This document shows positions 1 through 11,065 of a stretch of 64,000 nucleotides of DNA, piece after piece (within the stretch, counting starts at the first letter, position 1; each line of letters begins with the position of its first letter). A program made the position numbers and the translations under genes. The notes below the pieces were generated by a model that was not told where the DNA came from, made no database searches, and worked only from the letters and a program-made list of their open reading frames with translations. Source of the stretch: Mantis religiosa (lineage: Eukaryota > Arthropoda > Insecta > Mantodea > Mantidae); assembly GCA_030765055.1 (NCBI GenBank), contig CM060958.1:112569127-112633126 (forward strand), given 5' to 3'.

Positions 1-192
1 GCAATAAAGGGTGTTCTGAATGTCTACAAATCAGATTTTGCTTCTGCGTAACCTAAGCACCACAATATTTAATCTGTATTAACCTTCTTTAAAAATAAAT
101 ACTCAATACATATTCGCTACATTCACTTGTAGCATCTTCAGAGGCGTGAGTTTTTCTTAAATTACTAACGACTTTTGTCAACTGAGATGATC

Positions 193-430
193 ATATCAGC
201 ACCGCCAATGTGCCGGAATTTTAACCCGCAGAAGCTCATGATCACAGTCCATGGCCCTAGTTTCTTTCGATCTGAAGAGTAGGAAACCATGTGATGTACC
301 GTCATGATCAATAATAAAACAGCCACTTTTTCCTATAGGATCTTTTGTGGCACTCGTACTTTCAAGTGAGTCATCAGTACAGCCCTTTGACAAAGAATGG
401 GTGGCGTTTACCCAGGTTTCATCCAATCAC
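193..430 (-). pseudogene. Transposase catalytic fragment, DETWVN motif
   Basis: The frame reads LDETWVNATHSLSKG, followed by a Gly/Lys-rich stretch and GFLLFRSKE, then a stop at the low end. DETWVN with a following K/S-G-W/C-DD pattern is typical of the first catalytic Asp region of IS630/Tc1-mariner related DDE transposases common in insects. A stop codon lies just upstream of LDETW, and the second and third acidic residues are not present, so the fragment cannot be active. The usual protein is several hundred residues; about 76 are readable here. Confidence 0.6.
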
Positions 431-687
431 ACTATTTCATTCAAGTTCTTATTCATATTTTTCTTAAAAACAAAAGGCAATATCTGATGTTTTGAATATT
501 AGTTTTCTATTACTTATTTTTGAACCGAAATCCCAGATCATAGACAACTTTTTTTTAAAAAAAAAATTGAAGGCTACCTTCAAATATCTCTGCTTATTTT
601 AGAGAAGAAAGAAACTTAGGTATGGTAAGATGCGCCTGTCGGGTGTAATAGTAATAGACGTGCCTGCTTACGGTATTCAATTGAAAA

Positions 688-1011
688 CTATGGAGATGCT
701 CTTGGTCTTTGTTTCCCGGGAGTTACAATTTCTGTTGGACCTGACTGTACATGTTTCTCTTTAGAGATTCTAGAAACAGTCACCTCACTTATTTTAATGA
801 CACACGCAGTCCTGTTTCTCACTTGGTTGAAAGCAATAAGTGGTTGATTGTGAAGCATCAAATTCCCCTCCTTTTGTTCAAATAATTTCCTAACAGAACA
901 GAAATATTCTACAGCTTGGCTCTGTAATGTAACACCCCGACCGTAAGCTTATCTTGGGTGATGAATCCTCGGTCCACTCCTAATCCTATTGCCACTAAGT
1001 GTTGGTTCCAT
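688..1011 (-). pseudogene. IS630-like transposase N-terminal region
   Basis: Starts at an ATG (MEPTLSGNRIRSG) and, after one stop, reads AYGRGVTLQSQAVEYFCSVR and then a helix-turn-helix-like segment (NQVRNRTACVIKISEVTVSRI) followed by a basic TPGKQRPR patch. The order GRGVTL-SQAREF, HTH, basic patch matches the N-terminus of the DETWVN transposases. The inverted copy at 1359-1634 encodes the same start and the same SQA-REFFCS block, which supports this frame. It carries one internal stop and ends at a TAG at 688-690. Confidence 0.55.
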
Positions 1012-1227
1012 AACGACGTATTTTAATAGTGTTTTAACAAAGTAGGCTAACAATACACAACGCACCTGAACGCTCAGCAAGCTTTATCTTCCACACACAA
1101 CTAGCGACAACTGACCTGAGGAATAGGTAATAACCAGTGGAGCCATCGTACAGTCTGATTTTGAAAGAAGATACGAGAAGGTCGTGAAGCAAGGGAAGTC
1201 GTTTCTATGGTAAAGTACACAAAGGTT

Positions 1228-1700
1228 GCCAGATTGTTACACATACTCCTCAGCTGAGTTATCGCTAGTTATATGTGGGAAACAGAGTCTGCTTGAGTAT
1301 TCAGTTTCGCTGGGTATTGTTAGTCTACTTTGTTAAAACACAATTAAAATACGTTTTTATGGAAGCAAGACGTAGTGGTGGTAGGATTAGAGTTGGACCA
1401 ATGAAACATGGCCTAAGAATAAGATCAGCTTATGGTCGGGGTGTTACATTGCATAGTCAAGCTAGAGAATTTTTCTGTTCTCTTAGAGAATTCTTCCAAC
1501 AGAAAGACGAGAGTTTGCTCTTTATCAATGAACAGCTTATTCCTTTTATCCAAAAGCGACAGTCCCAAGTCAGTAGATATGCTTCCACGCAAAAGAATTC
1601 CTGTTGGTCTAAATTCCGGCACGCGTTGATATGAACATGTCAATTAACAAAGTCGTTAATAATAGTATATTGCGATACTGATCTGGTAAACACTTAATAC
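1228..1700 (+). mobile_element. IS630-like element, copy 2, internally deleted
   Basis: Plus-strand copy facing away from copy 1. It matches copy 1 from the 5' untranslated region (about 1228) through the N-terminal coding part to about 1600. It then jumps to sequence resembling the C-terminal end of copy 1 (AAATTCCGGCAC at about 1613, followed by GTTGATATGA and CAAAGTCGTTA). The catalytic core is missing. This looks like an internal deletion derivative, the kind of non-autonomous copy that can give rise to MITEs. Confidence 0.55.
1359..1634 (+). pseudogene. Deleted IS630-like transposase frame
   Basis: The ATG at 1359 is the one equivalent to the copy 1 start (MEARRSGGRIRVG). The frame stays open for 91 codons through SAYGRGVTLHSQAREFFCSL and a Gln/Lys-rich segment. 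It then reads out of frame across the internal deletion into SKFRHALI and a stop. The conserved SQAREFF block identifies it. Without the DDE core it cannot be a transposase; it could at most encode a truncated DNA-binding domain. Confidence 0.5.
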
Positions 1701-2871
1701 GAAACGAGGAAATGTTTGAAAAAAAAAAAAACGAGCCGCTTGCACCGACTTTCTTCAATTTTCGAGATTTCATTATGTGCTTACCACATGTGTGTTGTAT
1801 ATTACTTTTTACACTATGTTTATTTATATCAATCTGAATTTTAGTAGTTAAGATATTAGCAAATATATTAATAAATATAATTGAAGATAAATGTTAGATT
1901 TTAGAACGTGCATCACCTATACGTGTTTTTATGGAAAAACACTTCTGCACTAGTGCGGGAATGTCAACTTACAATGCACAGCAACAATTACGTAAATATG
2001 AATTTTCAGTTACAAAGTACAGAAATTATTTAAAAGAACTTACATGTGAAGACGCTACAACGCAGTGAATGTGTGAACAACTTATTTCTGTATTTAAAGT
2101 CGGCTCCCCATATTAACTGTGCATGCTTTTGCTGAGGTGAGATAACTCGAATCCTTGTTTATGTTTCGAGTGTTGAGAGGATAAAGAAAGATCTGCTGGG
2201 CAACACTGCATTACCCATTACCTTCTTTTAAAAATCTGACTGCAGCAATGTTTGTTTACGTTTCCATAGCAAAGACCTTCTCCTCTTACCCTCCACATCC
2301 GTTGCATGATAGCTGTATGTATATACTTTTTAAAAATCAGACTGCAGTAGACCATCAACGAGAGGAGAACAATGCATAGAAGTTGCAGCGTCAGTTGCAA
2401 AATGACCAGTAAAGTCAACTAGTAAACGCTCCGCAGAACTGTGTGTGCCCCGGTCAACTCTGCGCAAACACATTATTAAAGCTAAACACATCTCCACTGA
2501 AATGTGTTCAAGAATTATCTGTCATCGATTTAAGTTTAAGGAAGGCGGCATGTGATGCGGTTCTTCAGAAGTTTGCAAAAACGATGTCTGTTAAGACATT
2601 GAAGCAAACGATGGACATAACCTCAACAGCATGTGCGGTTATTGTTATAATGCCTGTTTGCATAGTAGTAAAGGAAGGTGACAGCACTTTGTGCACATCC
2701 TGCAACATCCTGAACATACAATAAGCTTAAGCAATTTGACGTGGTGTGAATATAATGCAGGGGAACATCTCACTCACTGATCTATTGTTGTATACCATCC
2801 CGGAGAAAATTGATGAGGCAATAGGCCGGCGGAGGGAGATACTGAACAGGTAGGCGCATCAGCCAAGCTCC

Positions 2872-2873
<2 letters not shown>
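1701..2873. other. No recognised gene
   Basis: AT-rich sequence. A 20-base block (TTTTAAAAATCTGACTGCAG) occurs near 2226 and again, with one change, near 2328. A 93-codon frame at 2443-2724 has a Cys-rich end but resembles nothing I know and has no supporting signal. Confidence 0.4.

Positions 2874-2923
<50 letters not shown>
2874..2923 (+). repeat. (GA)n microsatellite
   Basis: An uninterrupted run of about 25 GA dinucleotides. The Leu-Ser repeat frame on the other strand is an artefact of it. Confidence 0.98.
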
Positions 2924-2926
<3 letters not shown>

Positions 2927-4334
2927 CTAATATTGTAACCTCTCAGTAACCAGATGCTTTGCCCATGTTTCAATGAAAACAATGAATCGTGTAGCATTTT
3001 TTTCCGCCAATGTATACATACGCGCGCTATGCGGAGTTTTTTCTAATTTTTCTAACAATATTTTGCTTTTATTACAGAGGATCTTAAAACGTTTTTAGTG
3101 AAATATCTTTATGGCATTTTTGGGGAAATGCAATGCCTTCTCTATCTAGTATTTACATGGTGGAGAAAGAATATTATGATAGTTTTAACCAAGAATGCTC
3201 AAGTGAAAGCAAGAGAGGAAATGTAGAAGTGATTTTCACTGCAAAAGAATGACTCACCAGGTTATCTGAGTTCCAGTGGCGGTACTGAGGTGACATTCTC
3301 ACGTACAAATGTGTACGTCTTCATTCACATATAACTACTAGTCCTGTCTCTAGTTACCCTGGTCACAGGTTGGAGGGAGAATATCATATGCAGGGGAAAC
3401 GAGCACAGGCTCTACGTTTGATTTTAACAGTTTGGCATAACACTTTACAGCTCTGTACATCCCCTTAATTTATGCTGTGCATTTATACTGAAACGTCTAA
3501 CACAATAGCATGAAACTTGTGGATGTTTAGCTCTTTACAAGCTAAACAACTTGGAAATTCATTCCTTAATTTACCCCATATCTCTCAAGTAAAGTAAGGC
3601 GTAATTAAACAGATAGAAAATTTATCTCTGTTGAAATATATGGATTTCTTGGACTGCCCAACCTTATTCTGTTATTATTCAAGAGGGACAATGTTAATGT
3701 ATCAGTTGCCAAGTGAGGTCAGCGATTGACGCAGGTTGAACTCCCCTTTGTAGCGAAACATTGGTGTTGCGGACAAAAGGAATTGTACATACAATGTAAA
3801 TGTATGTGAGAGAGACGTAGAACGGAATGCGAATGCAGTTCCTTGGCTCACTTCCAGAATGTTTGGCCGATGCTATCAGCAATGTTTATCTGCACATAGA
3901 CGCCACCGCCGACTTGGGGAGGGCGCCCGTCGCTATCCGCAGCGCCACGCAGTGTGTTCATTGCTGAGAAGTTAACTAACTTCACTAAGGGGAATTTTAC
4001 AAGATTTTCGTGTTAGGAATGGTCCACCCCATTTTAGGTTTAGCTAGCCCGAAAGCTGTAGTCACAGTTTTGTAAAGGATGCTGCAAAACGCTTTTGCAC
4101 TCAGCCCTGCAATATTGTGTTCAACGCACATCAAAATGTTTTCAACTCTCATATTACTTCCACACCCATCATTTTGCATACTGCTCTTACGGAAATTAAT
4201 TCTTATATCTGCTTCGTATTAATTGAAAGGCACTTACGTATTCTCTTGTAGATTCACTTGGTTCATGTGTCCTCTCCCTACGGCTTCAGGTGGCATTTTA
4301 TCAGTCTTCTCAGCGGTACTTACACGGCACAGGG
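2924..4334. other. No recognised gene
   Basis: I see no transposase, SINE head or conserved frame. A short GC-rich patch at 3900-3955 stands out against the AT-rich background but carries no recognisable motif. Confidence 0.4.
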
Positions 4335-4805
4335 GTCACCTCTGTAGCGTAGATGGAATCGTATTTGCTCAAGAGGGCTTGAATTCGAATCTCGGCCGCA
4401 AGGGTTAGCTTTTATTGGGAGTTTTCCCTTACCATGAAAGATGAATATCAGGTTAAGTTCTATGGAAGCTGGACTCATTTGGGCGTCTTTTCAGCCGTTT
4501 CATTTATCATCCAATACAGCGGCCGAGCCATGTCCGAGTGGCTAGACGTATGGCTCTCACCTAGGCGACCCGGGTTCGATCCCAGGCGACCGGAAAGTGA
4601 GATTGTGTTAGACAACATGGCACTGGGGCGGGTTTTCTCCGAGATCTCCGGTATCCCACGCCATCTCATTCCACCGGTTCTCCATCTTCATCTCAAGTAT
4701 CATCTGTGTCACCGCCTACGGTGCTGTAAGTAAAAGCAGGCGTTAAACACTACTAGACACTCATCAACAGATACGACTTTACCTTGGAGGACGTAAATTG
4801 AAACA
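4335..4805 (+). mobile_element. SINE family A, interrupted by a SINE family B copy
   Basis: The head at 4340-4410 resembles other family A copies (CTGTAGCGTAGATGG, then a B-box-like GAATTCGAATCTCGG). The body (GGACTCATTTG, TTCATTTATCATCC) runs to about 4515. The expected tail (GACTTTACCTTGGAGGACG) resumes only at about 4775, after the family B element. Confidence 0.6.
4518..4770 (+). mobile_element. SINE family B, tRNA-derived
   Basis: The tRNA-like head has the Pol III B box GGTTCGATCCC at about 4572, preceded by GTCCGAGTGGCTAGACG as the A-box region. The body GGGGCGGGTTTTCTCCG and the tail ending in GCAGGCGTTAAACACTAC are shared with the copy at 10809-11055. It lies inside a family A copy. 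Confidence 0.75.
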
Positions 4806-4934
4806 AACAAAAGTGGTAAAGAAGTGTATGGATTTTGTTATTCGACCAAAACATGATGCACGTTATGGACCCTCACATTGATTTTTAGATGACAATTATA
4901 ACATTTTCAGTTTTTTTTAATTACACAATCTAGA

Positions 4935-5110
4935 GCCCGCGCCATGGCTCAGTGGATAGACCGCTCGGCTCTCACCAAGGGGACCCGGGTTCATTCCCAG
5001 GCAACCGCAAAGTGAGATTTTGCTGGACAACATACCGTCAGGGCGGGTTTCCTCCAGAATCTCCGGTTTGCCCCGCCAGCAATCCACCGATTTCTCTATC
5101 ATCATCTTCC
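4935..5110 (+). mobile_element. SINE family B head
   Basis: GCCATGGCTCAGTGG (A-box region) and GGTTCATTCCCAGGC (slightly decayed B box) are followed by the family B body CAGGGCGGGTTTCCTCC. Past about 5105 the sequence leaves the family B consensus and continues into the GC-rich body annotated next. Confidence 0.7.
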
Positions 5111-5735
5111 TTGTCACCTCATCTCTCGTACTTCCACTTCCGGCGTTGGGATCATCCTCATCAGAGATTCTCTCTGATCAGGAATCCTCTGATCCTCAAC
5201 CCGTTGCCTACGTGGCTCCAGGTTTTGCGCTTCAAAGGCCCTTCCCGTAGGATAGGGGACCGTCCACTTCAGCTGCCGTGGTGCGGATGCTGCGGACACC
5301 AGCACTCGTGGTACCTCTGACTAGAGAAACCTAGATCCCAACATTCGAGCCCCTCCTTCATTGGGAATTTTTCGGATTGGGTTGGACTCGAGGGCGCAGT
5401 GTATTCCCGACACCCTTAGGAGATCGGGAATCTCCGGCCAGGCTTCGGCCGCCCGGAGAAGATGTACTAGATCACCAGGTGGTCCCACCGAGGTTATTCG
5501 ATAGTCTTCCCTGCGGGTTTGACGCGCCTAAGTGGCATATCCACTTCCATCCGCCTTGACGTTGGTGTCGATGGGAGAGGCTTTATAAACTCAAGGTATC
5601 GCCCCAAGGAAAGAAATTCGGAGCTTTTCATCGCTCCCGGACAGAGGCCGGAGTCTTCGGATTTTGGGGTAGACCTCGTGGTACAAGGCTCAAAGGCCCT
5701 GTTTCCACTTAAGGAAATACAGGTATTCATTCATT
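5111..5735 (+). repeat. GC-rich body joined to a SINE head
   Basis: About 620 bases clearly richer in G+C than the neighbours. It contains self-similar words (CGGGAATCTCCGGCC, CCGCCCGGAGAAG, AGACCTCGTGGTAC). It follows the SINE B head directly, which suggests a long composite SINE or a second repeat inserted there. Several overlapping frames are open in both strands, as expected of GC-rich sequence, and none resembles a known protein. Confidence 0.4.
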
Positions 5736-5892
5736 GATACGTTTATTCAATTATCCTATATATCTATATATTCTACTAATCATTTTGCGTAAAAATTTAA
5801 ATTGGTGGCCAGTTTTAGAAGCTTAGCGACAAATTTAAGTCTTTATTAGGTCAATGCCCTAACCACTTTCCCTTTCCAATTACATTTTAACC

Positions 5893-6129
5893 TTTTTTTT
5901 AATTTACGTGCTCCAACATTAAGTCATATCGGACGATGAATAGCATGGATGAAATGATGATCAAATGAGCCCAGGGAATATAGAGCATAGAGTTACCCAA
6001 CATTCGTCTTGAAGGATAAGGGAAACCCCTGGTAAAACCTTATCCAGTTAACTCACCCTGACCAAGATTCGAAATCTGGACCTCTTCAACGTAAGGAAGA
6101 CACGCTACCACCACGCTATCGAGGCGGGC
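5893..6129 (-). mobile_element. SINE family A with target-site duplication
   Basis: Minus-strand copy. The poly(A) tail appears as the T run at 5893-5900, and the tRNA-like head is at the high end (GAGGCGGGC at 6121-6129). ATTTTAAC flanks both sides (5884-5891 and 6130-6137), a target-site duplication next to the tail, as expected for LINE-mobilised SINEs. It is interrupted only by point changes. Confidence 0.85.
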
Positions 6130-6137
6130 ATTTTAAC

Positions 6138-6814
6138 ATTTATTCCTTATATTTCCGTTTTTATGTTTGCATATGCAACATCTAGCATGCCATCTAAGAT
6201 TAAAATATGTATTTTTTTAACTGTTTTATTCGTTGGTTGACAAAATAATGTTATACTTTAAAAAGGGAATTATAGCACTAGAAACCTCAACAAACATTTG
6301 GACATCTCAAATTCAAGATCCATGTTGGTCAATAAGCTAGAATTTTCTCGGCAGGCGGCCTTCGTTTAATTTTACTTAATTTTGTTAATTAATTAATATC
6401 GTTACTACAGGTTTGTTCTGCATTTTTAGTAGTTTTCTCAGAACATTTATTTCTCTGCAAGTAAAGAAACAAACCTTAATCAAATACTTCCCTGTAAGGT
6501 TCAGATCTGTGTTTGAACCCTGCCCAGAGAGACGGTGTTTAAGAGTGCTTAAAGGTGACAGTTTCAGGTCAGTATATTTAGTGGCATGTTCAAGAACACT
6601 TGCGCGACAATGTTCTGGGACACTGATGCTGCAGATATGATCCTAAAATTTGACATTGTCGTTAACAAGCAAAATTTGTTTTGAATACTTTCATTTAAAC
6701 TTCACTTTACTAAATTATGAAAAAATGGTATTTCATCTGCGCAATGCAGATTTCAAAGCAAATACATTTTTGGATTTTTGAAATTTTGTACTATCTTAGA
6801 AACTATTTAAATTA
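6138..6814. other. No recognised gene
   Basis: AT-rich. A B-box-like GTTTGAACCCTGCCC at about 6510 may be a decayed SINE head but lacks a matching A box. Confidence 0.35.
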
Positions 6815-7380
6815 TTATGTGTTTCAAATGGGAAGAGTTCTCGCCTGTAGCGAATCAGATGCATTAGAGCCTTCAGCGCTGCCACGCGTTACTCCTACTC
6901 TTTTAATATGTCCCTCTCTCTCGCACACTGGCGAGTGTTTTTGGCGCTAGAGTAAGGGAACGCAAACTGAATTTTCCAAAGTTTTATAATAATGCTGTTG
7001 TTGAAATCACATTTACAACATGAATATTAGTATTCTCGCAAACGTTTTAGGTATATAGTTTAAAAGTAAATGTAGTTTATGAACTACTTATTTTTCTAAA
7101 CCAATGGAAATACCAGCGGTGCATCCGTATAGCTGTGAATGTTACTTACGTTAAGAGATAATACGTAATTGTCATTGACATCGGCGTCTGGGTATTGCAA
7201 ATTTATGATGATAGATTTCAAAATCTCGTCAGGTAATATTTCTTTCCAAAAGCAGTGCTCTTGTAGTTTATGTGATGTCTCAAGCAGTTTTCTCAGCCTT
7301 GTTGTGTTCCTTGTCAATTTCTTGGTGAATAAGTCGTTCAAATTCAGCCAGTATAAAAGTATTATTTCTGTTTGCAACAT
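6815..7380 (-). repeat. Dispersed repeat R1, copy 1
   Basis: This segment is repeated at 26400-26654 plus 27386-27700 at roughly 80 percent identity by eye. Shared landmarks from the low end are TTCAAATGGGA, GGCGCTAGA-GTAAGGGAACG, TGCATCCGTATAGCTGTGAATG and TGTTGTGTTCCTTGTCA. On the minus strand it carries an ORF at its 5' end followed by a long 3' part. I recognise no terminal repeats. Confidence 0.75.
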
Positions 7381-7395
7381 AATTTGAGCCCACAT
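7096..7395 (-). CDS. Unassigned ORF carried by repeat R1
   Basis: The frame reads LNDLFTKKLTRNTTRL, then a Lys/Glu-rich stretch, IIINLQYPDADVNDN and LNVSNIHSYTDAPLVF, and ends just after. The second R1 copy at 27405-27662 keeps the same frame, motifs and C-terminus. The usable match begins at LNDLFTKK; the residues before it probably lie outside the repeat. I do not recognise the family. A conserved frame in two diverged copies suggests a protein-coding origin (transposon ORF or terminal exon of a retrocopy), but there is no start or promoter evidence. Confidence 0.3.
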   Translation of the reverse strand: MWAQIMLQTEIILLYWLNLNDLFTKKLTRNTTRLRKLLETSHKLQEHCFWKEILPDEILKSIIINLQYPDADVNDNYVLSLNVSNIHSYTDAPLVFPLV

Positions 7396-9469
7396 TAGCT
7401 CAGTTGGATTGTTCTGGCCTTGGTAAGGGGGAAGGTGGTTTATAATACCTCGTGTCTCATTTCAACTGAAACCTGATCTAGCTGATGCACTTTTCCTGTT
7501 TTTTTAAACGGAAGAACAACTGAATAATACTGCTTAGAACTCTCTAAAGTAAATAGAGATCACGAAAGCATTCATAAACAAAGATATAATGTGACCAGAC
7601 ACATTCTGCTAGGCCAGTAGGAAGTGTATTGTTTCTTCTGGTTCAAATTTAACTAACACGTTGGCTTAGTCACTGTAATTCTTTTATCACGTTATGTCAA
7701 ACGTTTACTACATGGCAAAGCGAGAAAGCGTATCGTGAAAAATTCGTAGCACAGAGATGTTTACCTCAGCCTATCTCACGTACAGGAGTCTCCAGTGTAT
7801 GTATAGTCTTTTCAGATGTAATCATGTCTTCTGGACAGCAATGTGTCACACATCGGCAGGCGCGAGAAAACATATCATATAGACACACACAGCTTACAAT
7901 CTCTCTCTTTGTGTTTTGTAACTTACTGTACATCAGCTTACTAATATTTCACTCTTCTAATCGACCAGATAAGACCCGATAAGAGACGATCACAGCGCTG
8001 GTCACCTGAAGGTCAATACGTCTCAACGCTCTGTCGAGTAATACGTTTCGGTTCTGAGTAATTAAAAGTATACGTACACGCATACATGACAACCAATAAT
8101 GATATTCATACAGTGCTTACGACGCGATGCATTACTTTATTTGTATTAGGAAAACTATCTGAGCTAAAAGTATGGGGTTTTTAGGGTTATGTTAAATATA
8201 TTACTACCTTCCTCATGCATCAGTTTTTGCAAAATCTGTATTTTTGTTTTAGCTCGGATAGTATTTATTAGAGATTGATTAGTTTGCCGCTCGTCACGCA
8301 CCACTTAGGGTGAATGCAATACGACAACACCGCAGGACACCGATTGGTTGCTCACCTTGTAGTGCTCAAGGTCAAACATCATCCCATTTGAAACAGATAA
8401 TAGAGCTTTTGTACAGTTATTTCTTTATACATATTAAATTTGCAAAAAATTTCAAGTACCTAGCCTTAAAATTCAAGCAGAACAGGAACCTCAGTATCTC
8501 CTAATGAAATTGAAAATTGAAGTGATGTATTTGTTTAAATATTGCGGAACTGCCTCGAGGTTAACTGTGGGTATGTGAAAATTTAATTTGTCTTTTGATG
8601 ACTTTGCTCATAGTTACATATTTATATATAAATAATACCTATAGAACTGTACACGTAAACACTACATGAAAACGTAAACTTTACCTCTGAAGAAATCAGA
8701 TTCCTCCCGATACAGCTCGGAAGATATAAACGGATCAGAGTGTATACGGTAATAATGTACGTTGAAGTGACAGTCAAATGAAGGTGACTGCTATGCAATG
8801 GCTTTAAAATTCTTTGGAATTTAACAAGTCTATGTGGATAAGTGTCTGTGGTACGGAATTAGTGCACTCTAAAAATAGTGAGAGACACGGCTATGTTGCA
8901 GGGGGTAGGAAAATAGCAGTGGTAACGAAGGGAGCTTTAAACTACACGCCATTCGTTGGCGGACAGATCATTTGGTGAGAGCAACGTTTCACGCTTCCGA
9001 AAATAGAGTTTTATTTTCACGAGGGAGACAAATTTGACACAGAACTAATTGAAACATAATGATGTTTGTACCCGAATGATTACACCAGAGAACAAGAGCG
9101 GCATAATGGAACTATGTGTGCTCATGGTTTTATAGAAGTTGTTATTGGATCTACCCTTCTTCTATTTTTCCTTTCTCCTAGAGAGGACACTACATTCAAC
9201 CCAAAACTTCCGCACCGACGTGTCGCAGGAACTACATGTTTTGAGGCCCTCTGAATGAAATCATACATATATTGGTATGTCTGTTTGTCCATAACCCAGT
9301 ATAAGTAAAAATGATACCTTCGGCATCTTTCCAGCTTGTGTCACAAACATTTTCAAACTAAGTTTTTTATGGAATACTTTCCAAATTTTCCATTCTGTCA
9401 CAAATGGCGCTAACGAGGAGGTTTCAACTGTCCTATGCTTCAGATAATTTTATAATAAATGAAACATAT
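7396..9469. other. No recognised gene
   Basis: CACATTAGCTCAGTTGG at about 7390-7410 resembles a tRNA/SINE A box, without a clear B box. The rest is AT-rich with only short unsupported frames, such as a 62-codon one at 9066. Confidence 0.4.
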
Positions 9470-9900
9470 TGTGATTTTGGGGTTCGTAGAATTAAAAGCT
9501 CAATTTCCAGAAATTCAAAATGTTCTTTATTTTCGTAGAAATACACTTCGGTCAACCTTTACAGTAGCAGAATTACGTCACATACACAATTTCAATCTTC
9601 CGGCCCGTCTGCCACACCCACAAACTAAGAGTTCACTTTCAAAGTACAGTTGTAGACACACGATACATGGTTCCGATTATACTCTGTTTACGATTGTTCC
9701 TGGCGAGTTGCGGCTTTCTTAAATAACTACTCATATTACTAGACATTTCTCGAATATTCTGTAACAAACAAGAAATCAAAACTTCCAGTCAGCTATATAT
9801 CTCTTTATCTGTTTCGGAAAGCTTTTATCTCCGCATTGTACTATCTGCCCCTTATCTCTCCGCGCCTAACCCTTTGTGCAGGTCGCCGCCAATCGCGACA
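9470..9900 (+). mobile_element. Solo LTR, copy 1
   Basis: 431 bp beginning TGTGATTTTGGGG and ending AATCGCGACA, that is 5'-TG...CA-3'. It aligns along its length with the LTRs at 15685, 34025, 50152 and 52876. ACATAT flanks both ends (9464-9469 and 9901-9906). Other copies show 4-bp duplications, so the 6-bp match here may be partly chance. No gag-pol or second LTR lies nearby. The 87-codon frame inside it is not a gene. Confidence 0.8.
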
Positions 9901-10009
9901 ACATATATTACATTTTCTGGATTAGTTTCTGAAATGCTCTTCATTCTGAATAAAATTTAGATAACTGAAAAAGTGTAATAAATGACAAGATCTTATTACC
10001 AGGACAAGA

Positions 10010-10250
10010 GCCCGCCTCGGTAGCGTAGATGGTAGCATGTCTGCCTTACCATGTTCAAGAGGTCCCAAGTTCGATACTCGGTCAGGGTGAGTTACCTGGA
10101 TAAGGGTTTTTCTGGGGTTATCCATTTTCCTTCAAGATGAAGTCGGGTAACTCTAAGCTCCTTGGACCCTGGACTCATTTGAGCATCATTTAACCCAATT
10201 CATTCACCGTCCGATATAACTTAACGTTGGAGGGCGTTAATAAAAGAGGG
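10010..10250 (+). mobile_element. SINE family A with target-site duplication
   Basis: The head is GCCCGCCTCGGTAGCGTAGATGG with a B box around AAGTTCGATACTCGG. The body contains TAAGGGTTTTTCTGGGG and GGACTCATTTGAGCATC, and the tail is CTTAACGTTGGAGGGCG. GGACAAGA is duplicated at 10002-10009 and 10251-10258. This is the cleanest family A copy. Confidence 0.9.
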
Positions 10251-10808
10251 GGACAAGATGGCAAGATCTCGGGCACAAAAGCATTGAAAGGAAGCGGGTG
10301 CAGATTGCGATACACAGACCTACGGAACCTCCTGGTGTACAGTCACGTTCCGAGGGAGGGTCTGAAGTGAGACTTAGAATATTGAAATGTATGCTGTTTT
10401 AGGGGTGGTGGAAAAGGTTTGTGAACAAATAAACGAAGTCCATGATGATACTAATAGGAATTGTGTTAAACAAAAACTTCAACGTGCTTTTAAAAACAAT
10501 CCATCATATTCGAAACTGTGTGAAGGGCGAAATTGTCAAATGTAAACTGTTTCAAGGATGCTCCAATCACATCATGCGATGTAGACAGAACATTATCTCA
10601 ATACAAAAATATTTTGTCAGAAAAGAGAACAAGTTTCAAATTTGAGAATGTACGAATGTACGTAGTTGTACATTGAATAAAATTAATGATTATAATTAAA
10701 ATTTCAACAATGTTATTTCAACTGACCTCTCTATCTGTCGATAAAAGAGAGAATGAATGAACTTAGGGACTTTCTCATGTTATTCATATATACGCGTTTA
10801 GTCAGGAG

Positions 10809-11055
10809 GGCCGAGCCGTGGCTCAGTGGTAGGATCGCTTGGCTCTCACCAAGGCGGCAGGTTTCGATCCCAGGTGACCGCAAAGTGAGATTTGTGGTGG
10901 ACAACGCGGCGCTGGGGCGGGTTTTCTCCGGGATCTCCGGTTTCGCCCGCCATCTCATTTCACCGGTGCTCCATCTTCATTTCATGTATCATCAGTGTCA
11001 TCGCCTGCGGTGCCGTATGTAGTAAAAGCGAGCGTTAAACACTACACACACACAT
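10809..11055 (+). mobile_element. SINE family B with target-site duplication
   Basis: The head GTGGCTCAGTGGTAGG and the B box GGTTTCGATCCC are followed by the body GGGGCGGGTTTTCTCCGG and the tail GCGTTAAACACTACAC. The flanks TAGTCAGGAG (10799-10808) and TAGTGAGGAG (11056-11065) are a 10-bp duplication with one mismatch. The 89-codon frame across it is spurious. Confidence 0.85.
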
Positions 11056-11065
11056 TAGTGAGGAG

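Larger units (their letters stand above)
193..1140 (-). mobile_element. IS630-like (DDE_3 type) DNA transposon remnant, copy 1
   Basis: A degenerate minus-strand element. From the high coordinate down it holds a 5' untranslated part (about 1140-1012), the transposase N-terminal region (1011-688), an unreadable middle, and a catalytic fragment with the DETWVN motif (430-193). The 5' part and N-terminal region are repeated in inverted orientation at 1228-1600 (copy 2), which helps define the element. I did not find terminal inverted repeats or a target-site duplication, so the ends are approximate. Family assignment rests on the motif order and is an inference. Confidence 0.6.
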
